Shown here piece after piece: positions 54,283 to 64,000 of a stretch of DNA of 64,000 nt. The stretch comes from Enoplolaimus lenunculus (taxonomy: Eukaryota > Nematoda > Enoplea > Enoplida > Thoracostomopsidae). A program made the position numbers and the translations under genes. The first letter of the stretch is position 1. Each line of letters opens with the position of its first letter. Location of the stretch: positions 62,001 to 126,000 of the forward strand of contig JASANG010000708.1 in the NCBI GenBank assembly GCA_030248215.1, given 5' to 3'. Below the pieces are notes generated by a model. It was not told where the DNA came from. It searched no databases and saw only the letters and a program-made list of their open reading frames with translations.

Positions 54283-57200
54283 TTAAATTGCAAACGTGAG
54301 CAAATATGTTGCTAACGCAGCAATCGCAGCAGAAATCGGCAGTGTTACAAGCCATGCGAATGCAATACCGGCAAACATACGCCATGATACACCGGTTCGA
54401 GCTCGAAAATAGCCAACGGCTACAACTGCACCAACCAAGCAGTGAGTTGTCGATACTGGGATGCCGAGCTTTGAGCATAACAGTACTGTGAACGCGGTAC
54501 CAATTTGCATACAGAATCCGCTGAATTTAATGTATAGATTTAGTCAAAAATTTATTGTGCAAATATATGCAAAGATTTTAGACTAATTATTTCGACTTTA
54601 CGCTAGACATAGCTTAAGTAGACTTATCTTTACAATTAGGCTTTGAGATGGTATAATGGAATGTAAACTACTCGAAAGTTTTAAAACGATTGAAAAATTT
54701 CAAAGGGAACCGTACTAAAATACAATCCCGTGCACTCTGCACGGCCAATGCAAGGAACAGGGGCGGAACAGTATTATAAGCGTATTCCTAAGCCTCAGCC
54801 TAAGCGTAAAGCCTAAGTCTAAGCGTAAGAATGAGCATATTTCTAAGCATAAGCCTAGTCTAAGCTAAGCCAAGCAAAAAAATTAGTCTAAAGCTTAAGC
54901 TTACTCTATTGCAGTCCCACAGAAAAACGTTCTGCCCCTGATCTTAACATGGACCCTCTGCACCGAAGGGTTGATGAATAACACAAAATTACAAGTGTAG
55001 CAAAATTGTCGAAAAAGTTCGTAATAATACAGTAAAGCAGTAATGTGACGACAAGGTCAAATTGGAAAAACAAGTGCATTAAAACAGCTACTCTACTTTT
55101 CTGGTACCGTACTGAAGCTAATCCGGTTTTACAGAAGACAACTTACGTAGCAGGCGTGATAACAGTCAAATCTTGGCCGACAGTTTGAATTACTTTATGT
55201 CCTAGGAGCCATAAACCAATTACCATCGCTGCTGCACCGTAAACAATAAGTCCTTAAATAACAGAATAAGGGTGCCGCTATACTATATAAACTTTGTTAA
55301 CGTCTTACGGCGCCTTCCGTCGTTGTCCGTCAGTATGCGGCCCCGTGTTTCACTGGGTCGTATCTTACGCGAATCACTCGCGTACGGACATGTATTCAAA
55401 ATTTGGCACATTTCTCGCAATTGTTTGGTCTCACATAGAAACAGAACTATCAGAAATTAGAGATATTTTTACTATATGTATATATATTTGCAAAATCTTA
55501 TAGGCTCTGGTCCAGAAATACAACAGATGCCACAAGGTCACTCACCAAGCATAGCACCGTCGTATTTTGGGCTGTCTGTTAATGCGTGGCCAGACTTGAA
55601 TATTATCCATTGAGCTACCAATGGTCCAACAGCATTTCTAAAATAAAACCAGACGTTAACAGTTTTTAAATGCTTTGACAAAGATTTTCTTTGTCCTATT
55701 TCCCTTCAGAAGTATCAACGAATATACAAAGACATATTACTGAAATTCAAAGCTTTCTCAGTGATCGTCGAGAAAATAATGATTACAGGCTTTCGAATTT
55801 ATTTTCTATCATTTTTTCTACGTCTTTTTATAATACGAAAATACTAACGCTGTATCGTTCGAACCGTGACTGAAGCTTAGAAACACAGATGATAAGACTT
55901 GAAGCGAGGCAAATACGTGCGATGCAAGCTCTGGTTCTTCTGACTGTGGCTGAATGATTACTTTTGTCTGAAATATCATTTGAAATAAACAAAACAGTAC
56001 CCACAGAACTCTGAACAAAGGAATAAAGTTTTAACAAAATTTGATGTCAGTTTATTTAAGCCACATATTTTAAAGTATAAGCTCAATTTTAAAAATATTG
56101 CTATAAAACACAGACAACATATGTCAGTACGAATTCGTACTGTTTGGTTATTGCTCTATTGAAACGCTTAGTGTTCCTCAAGTTTAAAAACCTATCGCTA
56201 ACTGATTATAATAAAAGCTACGCTATACTTTTGATGATGTGCGAAGCCGTTTGCCACCGTCCGTGGCTATGCGTCACCGTGTGGCTTCGTACGCGAATTG
56301 TTCACGTACGATACCGTATGGTAATGGACGGTGATGCACGGCGTCAGACGGTGAACGACTCCGCCCGCCAAGTATAGCGCCACTCTAACTCTAGCTTTAG
56401 ATAGTGCTGTGTAATTCATATCTTACCTTTCGAGCAATCTTTAACAGCATGGTTGCATTTTGAGCATCGAAACTAGAGTCATTCAGTTCTTCTTCTTCGT
56501 CTTCTTCAAATAACTCTGGAAGCATCACCATATCATCCTTAGCGTGTTTCTCAGTCGAATTTTCCCTCCAAAATTTAGTCGGTATCAGATCATCACTGAA
56601 CGAAACTCGTGTTTCTAGCCGCTTCGCCGGTTCATTTGAAACCGTTTGGTCATCTGACGCCATTTCATGATTAACATTTGAGCGCGCGTTAGTTTCGTCA
56701 TGGCGCGCTCTCATAGCTAAGTCATGATCTTCATCATTTGAGCGCGTACTAACTTCGTTTTGGCGCGTTCGGGTAGCTAAGTGATCCTCTTGTGTTTTAG
56801 CTATCCCTTTCGACCCAGGATCATAAGATGAATTCGGATCGAGTTTAGTATCGTTTTCGCTCCTCAACGGCCGATTTGATTGTGGGAAATGTCGATGACG
56901 ATGAACTGTGCGTAGCCGAGCTGGGATATGAGTAATCTCACTTAGAGCTCGGGTGACTCGTGCACGATGAGCTGTTCCGTGATGGCCAGTGCCGCCGCCG
57001 CGGGCCGATCCGGCCCACATGGACCAACGCCGCCGTTCACCGTCAAGTCCGGACATTGAGTGCGATCTCTGAAATGGTATTGTAAAACCAGTTTTGCTCA
57101 ATTTGATACACCGTGATCTGTTATAATAGAATGAATCTACGAAAGCAAGAACATAATTTTATAATTGTAAATGTTTTATGACTTTTTAAACTTTCCTTGG

Positions 57201-60200
57201 TCGTAGAGCTGATGAGAAAATTACATTTAGCGATGATATTTCAATTTCAAGCATTAATAGAAACGCAGGGAGATCGCCCTAGTCGCTTATGTTGCCATCA
57301 CACAAAATTGTCGCTAACAAATATCGAGATGTGTTAGCCTACTGATTTGCTATTTAGCAACCAGATCGAAAACTTAACGAATCACACAGATCGTATTTTC
57401 ATATTCAGCATCGATTTGATGTTTACAGGACTTTTCAAAAAATATAAATTTAAGTTCAGAAGCGACATTACGCTTTTAATTTTTAAACTAACTATATTTT
57501 AATATAAATTAATAACCATTTGAATGAGACGTTTGGCAGCAACAGCAGGTCCACCGTGTTTTTCGTAGAATGATTTGCGGCGCGCGACTGTTGCAGGCTT
57601 AGATCCTAAAAATAAATGTATACAAATTAACACACAAAACAAATTGTCATATATTTATAAAACAGTTTTTCGAAACTTTCAGACAATATTGTATTTTAGA
57701 ACACACTCTAGACCTTTATTTTGAATTCTAGACTTTAAATTCTGAAAGTTTTCAAAAATAAATTTCTGAAATTTATCAAAATGGAAAGTTTAAAATTTCA
57801 GAATTGATTTCACGGACGTTTAAGGCAAATACGTTTGAAGTGTAAGACTGGTTATGATAATTTTCAAGACATATAAGTATCAGAAATAACGATTTGCCCG
57901 GAAAGCTAACTACAAAAAGGGCATCAAAGATCATCCAAATGTCTCAATTTTCAAACATAACATTTGTCCAAGACATAAACACAGGTTGGGAAAAGCCTGT
58001 GACTCAACCCGTATTTTCTGCAACTAAAAATCGAATCCGAACCAATTGATTATAAGTCGCACATCGCAACCACTGCACTACATGCTTTGTTCGAACATAC
58101 TTAACATATAAAAGTACACGCTTTTATTTTTCCTTACCAGTTTCAGTTGTTGCGTCGAAATTATCGCTTACAAGCTGATGTTCAGTTGCATTCGAAGACT
58201 GCAGCGATCTGGACCGACGAACTGATTCTAAAAACAACAAAACGATTCAATGGCAATCTAGAAATATCTGACTTGAGTATGTGTGCTATACAATGGTGAA
58301 AAAAGCACGTTAGCTAAGCGAGCGAAAAGCCATGTACCTATTCTAGCAGTAGATTTTAATGCAATATTATATTTAATCCCTGCTGAGGGGCCATGGTCTT
58401 TGTGGCCTCTTTGGATTCGGAAGTGATCGTAAAGTTTAAATACAGAATTTTGTAAACGTCAAACCTTAAAACAGTCAGAAAACCAGTGTTGACAGTCTAA
58501 TTTCACAAGTTTCATGTCGCACAGCGAAACTCTGCCTTAATCATAACCGGAATTTAAATTTTGGCTGAATTTCAACCAAATTCCGAATCCCGCTAGCAAC
58601 CTGACTTTTACATTTTTATAAAGAATGAATACTGTAGTGACCCGAACAAGAGGGGGCTGGGTGGTAATAAGAAAAGGGATCCCAATTTTGAGTCTCAAAG
58701 AATAGAAGTCCGTATCCCTCATGAGTCCGTCAGCGGACGCAGTCCCAAAACTGCAATTAGACTCCATAAATATCAATTATCCATAATTGTAGTGCATAAA
58801 TGACTCCAGGACTATAAATAAAGCAAATTTTGAAACTTTGAAACATACTCATCTTTTGAAAGTACATACTAAGTATAAGCTATAGCATCATCGCTCAAGT
58901 TTTTGAAACAAGACAAATAAACGTTTAATTCAACAGCGCAGGGTGGGTTTGAAATGAATAATAGTCCGTAACCCAATAACAGGAGGTACCGTCTCGAGAG
59001 GCCAAATAAATATCAGCCCCCCTATTATTCGGGTCATTACAGTATGGTAAGAAATAAATAAAAACAAATAAATAAATGCATGAATGAGTAATTAATTAAA
59101 ATAAACAAATAAATGAAAAGATCAATAAAAAATAAATAGTAAATAAATGAACAAATGAAATAGATAATTACATATCGATAAATAATTGAAAAATAAACAA
59201 ATTCACACTCTGAAATTTTACTTTTCGACATCCTTCGAATACGGTCGAGTGCAAATCGCCAAATTAACAGTGCAACACTTACACCGAGCGCAAAACTGAT
59301 TATCAGCACAATCCACCACGAAAGACGATCAAAATAGAGATCTGCAAACAAATAGCGAAATATAAACTAACGTTTTCAAAATTTGTAAAACAGGGCAATA
59401 GGAGCAATCAGTTACAACTCAAACCAAAACTGTAATGCAATCTTACAGTTGCGCCGTAGTTTTTTACACCGTGCCGCGTCGTCCGCGGTCGTACGAAGCC
59501 ACGCATCACAAATGCAAGTGTAAGCTATGGTAGCAGACATGTGGCCCTGTACGGCGAGTATAGCAAAACCCTTAGGGTTGAGCTTACTCTTTTTGCCGAG
59601 TAAAGCCTCACTTTACAAATAAAAGTTTATTAAAACATTTTTAACACGACGCGTGGCGGTTGCGCAAGACAAAATGACAGCCCAAATATCCTTATTCAGA
59701 TCCACTTAAACTGTTGAAATCATCGCAACACTGAATTAACTCTGCTCTACAGGGTTGACACTGATAGTAATAATAATGGAAACGGAAAACGCATATTGAA
59801 GTATAAAAGTTTCAAAAATGTTTTATTTTCCTGCCAACACAGTTGATGCAAGCAAATATTCGCTTGGCTTGCAATATATTTTAAACCAAAAATAGCGGAT
59901 GTGCCAAAATTATTAAGATTTTGGATGAATTTCATAATTATGTATTATATATCATATAGAACAATTTCAGCATATATATGTAATGAAAAACTGCGATATA
60001 TACACGTGATTTATAACTAATTTTAAGCACAAAAATAGCGCAATTTCAGGTATTTCTTTAACGGAAAAGAAAACGGACATCGATTTTGCTTTGTAACCAT
60101 TTGTGGGACCCAGGCATGGCACCGTCACATATATTCTGAGATCGTGGAGCTGCAAATCTTGCACCCGCTTTGAGTAGTGTATGATCCAGGCCCATAACCA

Positions 60201-61815
60201 GTTCAACATGCAAGGATTTCACATAACTTACAAGCGAAGTTGAAACATTTCTGTGTAATTGTCAACTTTTTTTTTCAGGGGGAGCTGGGTCAATTCTGGT
60301 CAGTATATGTTTTACAAACGTTGATACAATTCAAAATAAACTCGTACATTTAGATCCTCTGTAGATAACAGAGAATGTATTGACGAATATAGTGAAGAAA
60401 AACAACCATGGCAAAAGACGAACGCTTGCATCAAATGGATTTCGCTGAAAATATTAATTCAAATTGTTTAAAATATTGCCCCAAGTATAGACAAGAACCG
60501 TACCAGTGGTATAAGCATATTAATATGCCTAAGCTTAGCCTAAGCTTAGGTCTAAGACTAAGCCTAAGCAAAAAATTAGTCTAAAGCACAAGCTTACACT
60601 ATTGCAGTCACCGCGAAAAAACGATCCGCCGAAGCACCGAATTATTTTGGGGTGCCCTACAATTGCAATTCAACATTATTAACTTTTAGACCGAGTCTAC
60701 TTGGGGGGGCACAAGCCACAATTGTGAGAGGGGTACGGCTCCGCAATGCTCCCTGTGGGGGCGTCCTTGTATTGCACACGGGATAACAAAGACGTACCGA
60801 CACGAAGGTTTAAAAAAACCGCGTATTCTTTTGTAATAAAATACTATATTGTTAGGTAGAGGCACTAGCAGTCAATCGATGCAGTTATAGCCAATGCTAT
60901 CTTATGAGTAGCGCATCACAGCATAAACAAAATATTTAACAGCAACTGTACATGCTTGACCATTTGGTGCCATCGGAGCTGTCGTAATATTTCTAACTGG
61001 CGATTGGTGCTAAACACATTTGTAACTGGCTCGCGCTGAGATAAAGATAATCATATACCGAATACTCAAGATTAACCAAATTCGAACCTTTTCTGTATTA
61101 AATAAATATTAAAAGGTTGAAAAATTATAACGTGAATACTGTGGTGGCCCGAATAAGAGGGTGTGTGGTAATAAAAGGGCTGTCATCATTTTGAGTTCCA
61201 ATCAATAGGAGTCCGTATCCCTAATAAGAGTCCGTAAAAGCGGATAGAGTCTCTAAACCCTAATTAGAGTCCATAAATGTGAATTATCCCTAATTGTAGC
61301 ATATAAATGACTCCAAGACCAAATAATTTGAGTTCAAAAAGTTGAAGCGTACTTAAATTTTGAAATTACATTCCTAAGTATAACCTTGCATGATCGCTTA
61401 AGTATTGACATAAGATATATAAACGTTTAATTCAACGGATAGTTGCAGTACCGGATATATCAGTAAACGAAGTGTGGCGGAGCGTGGGTTAAAAATAAAT
61501 AACAGTATGGGGTACCCTCTGGAGAGGCCAAATACATATCAGTCCCACCTCTTATTCGGGTCACTACAGTATTGAAATGTCAAGTTTAACCAGCAACGTT
61601 CTGTTTTCAATAGGGACCTTTTTCGTTAAACATCGGCTGTCAAACCACAAAACCAACCCTAAGCAGACTGTTTATGGTCGACAGACTTACATTTTTTTAA
61701 AATAAAGGAACAAAAACATTTGAATTTACCCGAGTCAGTGCGCAACCTTTGATAATCGCGTAGAATACCGTTGAAAACAACCCGGCGAGTAGTGGAGATG
61801 CGATCCATGAAAGAG
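54283..61815 (-). CDS. PiT/SLC20-family sodium-phosphate cotransporter, 3' two thirds
   Basis: Exons on the minus strand, 5' to 3': 61815-61730, 59341-59222, 58227-58138, 57605-57517, 57068-56427, 55967-55849, 55637-55546, 55252-55147 and 54520-54283. About 525 residues are visible. [20 protein letters not shown] and [19 protein letters not shown] are membrane parts. A long cytosolic loop of about 270 residues has a basic RRRKS-type start and an acidic [13 protein letters not shown] end. The second PiT repeat follows: [20 protein letters not shown], then [18 protein letters not shown], and the signature [20 protein letters not shown]. The family imports phosphate with sodium at the plasma membrane. 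Phases close at every junction except after 61,730, where an exon for one membrane segment is missing from my model. The 5' part (first GAND repeat) was not found up to 64,000, so it probably lies beyond. Paralogue (SLC20A1 or A2 type) cannot be decided. Confidence 0.85.
54746..54958. mobile_element. TTAGGC-family MITE, in the last PiT intron
   Basis: The left end GGCCAATGCAAGGAACAGGG is mirrored by CTGATCTTAACATGGACCCT. Between them are ATTCCTAAGCCTCAGCCTAA and AAGCCTAAGTCTAAGC. This is the subtype with the ACAGGGGCGGAAC end. Confidence 0.7.
56228..56390. mobile_element. GC-rich palindromic insertion in a PiT intron
   Basis: CCACCGTCCGTGGCTATGCG and GGTAATGGACGGTGATGCAC are imperfectly opposed, with GTGGCTTCGTACGCG and TTCACGTACGATACC in the centre. 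The end AAGTATAGCGCCACTCTAAC resembles the short element at 36,277. A related patch is at 59,450-59,575. Confidence 0.4.
58632..59042. mobile_element. TA-flanked MITE, 411 bp, in a PiT intron
   Basis: It starts CTGTAGTGACCCGAACAAGA and ends TATTATTCGGGTCATTACAG, with TA outside both. Internal blocks ATTTTGAGTCTCAAAGAATA and GAGGCCAAATAAATATCAGC match the other copies. Confidence 0.75.
59043..59220. repeat. ATAAATAAA-rich simple sequence
   Basis: A low-complexity run of AATAAATAAA-type units fills the space between the MITE and the PiT exon at 59,222. The long minus-strand open frame across it, rich in Tyr, Phe and Ile, is only this repeat read in frame with the exon. Confidence 0.7.
59750..60110. 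mobile_element. hAT-type MITE, diverged, in a PiT intron
   Basis: The left end CAGGGTTGACACTGATAG and inner GGAAACGGAAAACGC resemble the element at 46,534. The right part has GAAAACGGACATCGATTTTG, but the CACCCTG terminus is lost. Confidence 0.45.
60495..60640. mobile_element. TTAGGC-family MITE, degenerate, in a PiT intron
   Basis: It contains TATGCCTAAGCTTAGCCTAA, GGTCTAAGACTAAGCC and TAGTCTAAAGCACAAGC, then CGCGAAAAAACGATCCGCC. The layout is that of the 54,746 copy with weaker ends. Confidence 0.5.
61139..61569. mobile_element. TA-flanked MITE, 431 bp, in a PiT intron
   Basis: It starts CTGTGGTGGCCCGAATAAGA and ends CTTATTCGGGTCACTACAG, with TA on both sides. Together with the 58,632 and 51,144 copies it defines a full-length family of about 410-450 bp with no coding frame. 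Confidence 0.8.
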
Positions 61816-62427
61816 CTGAAATATATTTCATCCGAAAAATAATGAAAAAAAGGTATAGTCGTCAACTTGTTTTCTAAACATTGCTCTCACGTTCGTTCTT
61901 TTGACCCAAAAACGTAATTTAAGCTCAAGTTTAAACCTAAGCCAAAATGTTTGGGTTAATTTATGCGTAAGTTCAGTACTGAACGTCTGCCATCTCCTGT
62001 TCACTTCATCCACAATTACGCTTAGACTTAGGTACGATTTTAGGCAAAAGCTAAGATAAACCTTAACTCTAAATATGGAGGCAACAGAGCCCGTCTGCCT
62101 GCCTAGACCTAATAGTAAGTTAAATTTTAGTTCCGACCAAATTTTGTTCACCCCAATATAAATCTATGAATCTAAAACATGGGCAGTTCTAAATATAACC
62201 AGCTTCCAGCTTTGCAGCGTGGGCCCCATTACGTTACATTTAATAAAAAATCGAATTGGTTAGAAAACAGCCTTAAGGAACAAGTACAATCGTTGTTATG
62301 CTTGTGTTATTTTAAAAAGATGAATTTAAAATCTAAGCTGGTACAACAAGGCTTCAAGATACGCGCAATGCCTTTTATCTTTGAAACGCTCTGATGAAGT
62401 TTTAAGGTTTATACAACTTGCGGGTGT

Positions 62428-62661
62428 TTAGCTTGTTGGAAATACTTTGCTTGTAACCTTGCCTTCAATATATTTTGCATTCCAAAGTCTATAAGTTTGG
62501 TCTTGTTTTGATAGAATTATGATGTCCTTGTTACCACTTGAGCCCGCAGAAATAAATGCAGGCCATGACGTGGGGCGGCCAAGGGGTTGGCCACGCCATG
62601 TTTCAGGCAGAGCAGAATATGGCGCAAAACCTGTAGATGAAATTATTTCGGGTGTAAACAT
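62428..62661 (-). CDS. Unassigned open frame, possible exon
   Basis: A 77-codon minus-strand frame starts MFTPEIISSTGFAPYSALPE. Its middle (WRGQPLGRPTSWPAFISAG, then NKDIIILSKQDQTYRLWNAK) has a protein-like composition unlike the shadows around it. An acceptor-like CATCTACAG precedes GFAPYS, and a GC-type donor (GAAG|GCAAGG) follows YIEG. It shows no PiT feature, so I doubt it belongs to the transporter. Function unknown. Confidence 0.25.
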   Translation of the reverse strand: MFTPEIISSTGFAPYSALPETWRGQPLGRPTSWPAFISAGSSGNKDIIILSKQDQTYRLWNAKYIEGKVTSKVFPTS

Positions 62662-64000
62662 TTGACCTCAAATGCATTGCTTGAAACTTTTTCGGCAAAA
62701 CTTTTTCGAACTTTTCACGCTCAAAGATTTGCTAATTCTGTTTAAAACTGGACTGAGTAAGTAAATGTCGTCAGATGATATACCTACTAATTTTATTGCT
62801 CAATACATAAAATATGACCCCTCGAATGTTAATAATTTCATTATAAAACAGAAATTTTAACATGGTAGATTGGTCGCATTATTGTGGTGCGTCACCGTTT
62901 GGCAACTTCTGTGTACCCATGCTGTGAAACGTGCGGTGGCATCTATTACTAGTTAGTTATATGTGACGTAATTTTTGAGCCAACTGCTTTTAATCATAAA
63001 AATTTAGTTTATTTCATTCAAATTATCCAGCTAGTATGTGAAAGTTTGCATCCGCAACTAGTACAGTTTGGTTGTTTCAAGCAGCGCCCATTGTCCAGGT
63101 CCGGTTAAGTAATTACTATACCCGTTCCTTGGGACCGCATAATTTGAAGTAATAATCACAGCGATTGTATTGTTTTAGAATACATCTGTAAAGTTAAAGG
63201 CGTCAAAATTGGTGGCTACTCTAAGCACCCTTATTCACGTCACTATATGGTGAGTAGCTTTTCGCCAGTGCGAGAAGTAGCCCATGTCCGGACTGCGTAC
63301 ACCATGAGTAGACATTCTAAGAAACCATCTACAGGGGTGGACAGCTTTATCCCCATTTTGGAAACCCGCCAACATGAACCTCTTCAATGGTTTTTATTAA
63401 GTGGGGTGTCGCGATAGGCCATTAGGTTCCCCAGTGAATGCCTATTGGTCTCAGGTGATCAGTCCCATCATATACACAGTCGTGAGGTGATTTGCTACAT
63501 TCCTGCCGTCTTAGGAGCCGTAGCCGCGGGTTTTGTTAAGTAGGCGGGTACGACCGGTTAATTTAAAGGAGCTACGATAACACACCCCACCGGCGATCGG
63601 AGGTGCGGTTCGATTGCACAAAATATAATTTGACAACCACTAAGAAACGCGAAACCACTTCCACAATATACACACCATCTTTCGGCAGGAAATACAATTT
63701 TGTCGAGAGCAGCACCACATAACGGTTTCAACGTTTCCAGGATCCGTTATGTTTAACATAAACAAGGCTACAAACTTGTGCGGTTGTATCGCGCAAACGC
63801 CTGACTCACATGTGTTTTCCGGCTGTTAGGCTCTAAGTTTACCAATGCGCGTTCGAGTGTTTAAACGCAGCCGCATTGTCTACAACATCCGACATTGTTA
63901 AGCTAACAGAAAGTGGTTGCATGTAGGTTTGAAATCTATCACTATCTGGCAATAAACGTACATTTTTTTACTTCACAAAATCCTAAAAGTGATTTTAGGA
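62662..64000. other. No gene seen; 5' exons of PiT not found here
   Basis: I looked for the first PiT repeat (GANDVAN-like, SGTHC-like motifs) on the minus strand and did not find it. 62,880-62,945 has a GC-rich patch (GTGGTGCGTCACCGTTTGGC) similar to the PiT-intron insertion at 56,228. 63,240-63,620 is moderately GC-rich, with no open frame. Confidence 0.4.

Noticed and set aside
55272-55503. Two overlapping + strand open frames
   Set aside because: They lie in an intron of the PiT gene on the opposite strand, with no start context or family similarity.
59037-59220. Hydrophobic C-terminal extension of the PiT exon at 59,222
   Set aside because: The minus-strand frame continues through AATAAATAAA low-complexity sequence after a GTAAAA donor; splicing at 59,222 closes phase with the next exon.
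41063-60640. Interstitial telomere arrays
   Set aside because: The TTAGGC runs are short and degenerate and sit inside inverted-repeat elements with constant flanks, so they are part of a MITE family and not telomere remnants.
60905-60978. PiT exon reading [16 protein letters not shown]
   Set aside because: The peptide is suggestive, but the frame soon meets a stop and no donor gives the phase needed by the next exon; kept only as an open question.
62179-62394. A 71-codon + strand gene starting MGSSKYNQLPALQRG
   Set aside because: The frame is intact but alone, lysine- and leucine-rich, with no splice or promoter signals and no recognised motif; not enough to call it.
1-64000. CRISPR arrays, rRNA genes or bacterial operons
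   Set aside because: No regularly spaced short repeats, no rRNA-like sequence and no compact gene clusters were seen; the window is clearly eukaryotic.

Overview
This is an AT-rich piece of an animal nuclear genome. It has GT-AG introns, small exons far apart, and a dense load of short inverted-repeat transposons. The host genes are typical metazoan families: OSTM1, a polyamine-oxidase-type flavoenzyme, a metallothionein-like protein and a PiT/SLC20 phosphate transporter. I cannot name the species; an invertebrate is likely. I traced the genes by hand, checking splice sites and reading phase, because most exons are short.

Layout. At 0.3-0.5 kb there is a possible last exon of a gene that starts outside the window. 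1-5.7 kb is repeats: a tandem duplication, a hAT-type element with an inverted pair of tRNA-derived SINEs, and a second tandem duplication. An OSTM1-like gene on the + strand runs over nine exons from 6,054 to 14,740. 15-20.5 kb is repeats, including a 1.78-kb element with a near-perfect 8-bp target duplication and two other elements nested in it. 20.6-22.6 kb is a GC-rich block open on the minus strand, probably an old mobile or virus-like remnant. 22.7-26.3 kb holds a decayed CR1/Jockey-type LINE on the + strand. 26.4-30.2 kb has no convincing gene.

A signal-peptide-bearing amine oxidase (+) runs over six exons from 30,290 to 36,170. Its exons 2 and 3 lie between two inverted copies of an element with internal tandem repeats. 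36-43.6 kb is repeats, including a tRNA-like core inside a hairpin and a 1.5-kb element packed with CGACAA/TTGTCG motifs. A three-exon metallothionein-like gene (+) spans 43,832-45,522; a MITE sits 25 bp before its last splice acceptor. A three-exon gene of unknown function (+) spans 50,287-51,947. The 3' two thirds of a PiT/SLC20 gene on the minus strand runs from 61,815 down to 54,283; its 5' exons are not visible.

The genes are unrelated single-copy host genes with no operon logic. Loose themes are metal and ion handling (PiT, metallothionein-like) and lysosomal function (OSTM1). Five inverted-repeat families recur: hAT-type ends (CAGGGTGCAACCGG, 8-bp duplications), TA-flanked ends (CTGTAGTGACCCGAATAAG), elements built on the hexamer TTAGGC, tRNA-derived SINEs, and elements with tandem arrays and a hairpin end. 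No CRISPR array, rRNA or prokaryotic feature is present, and I see no defence-type or other novel gene system.
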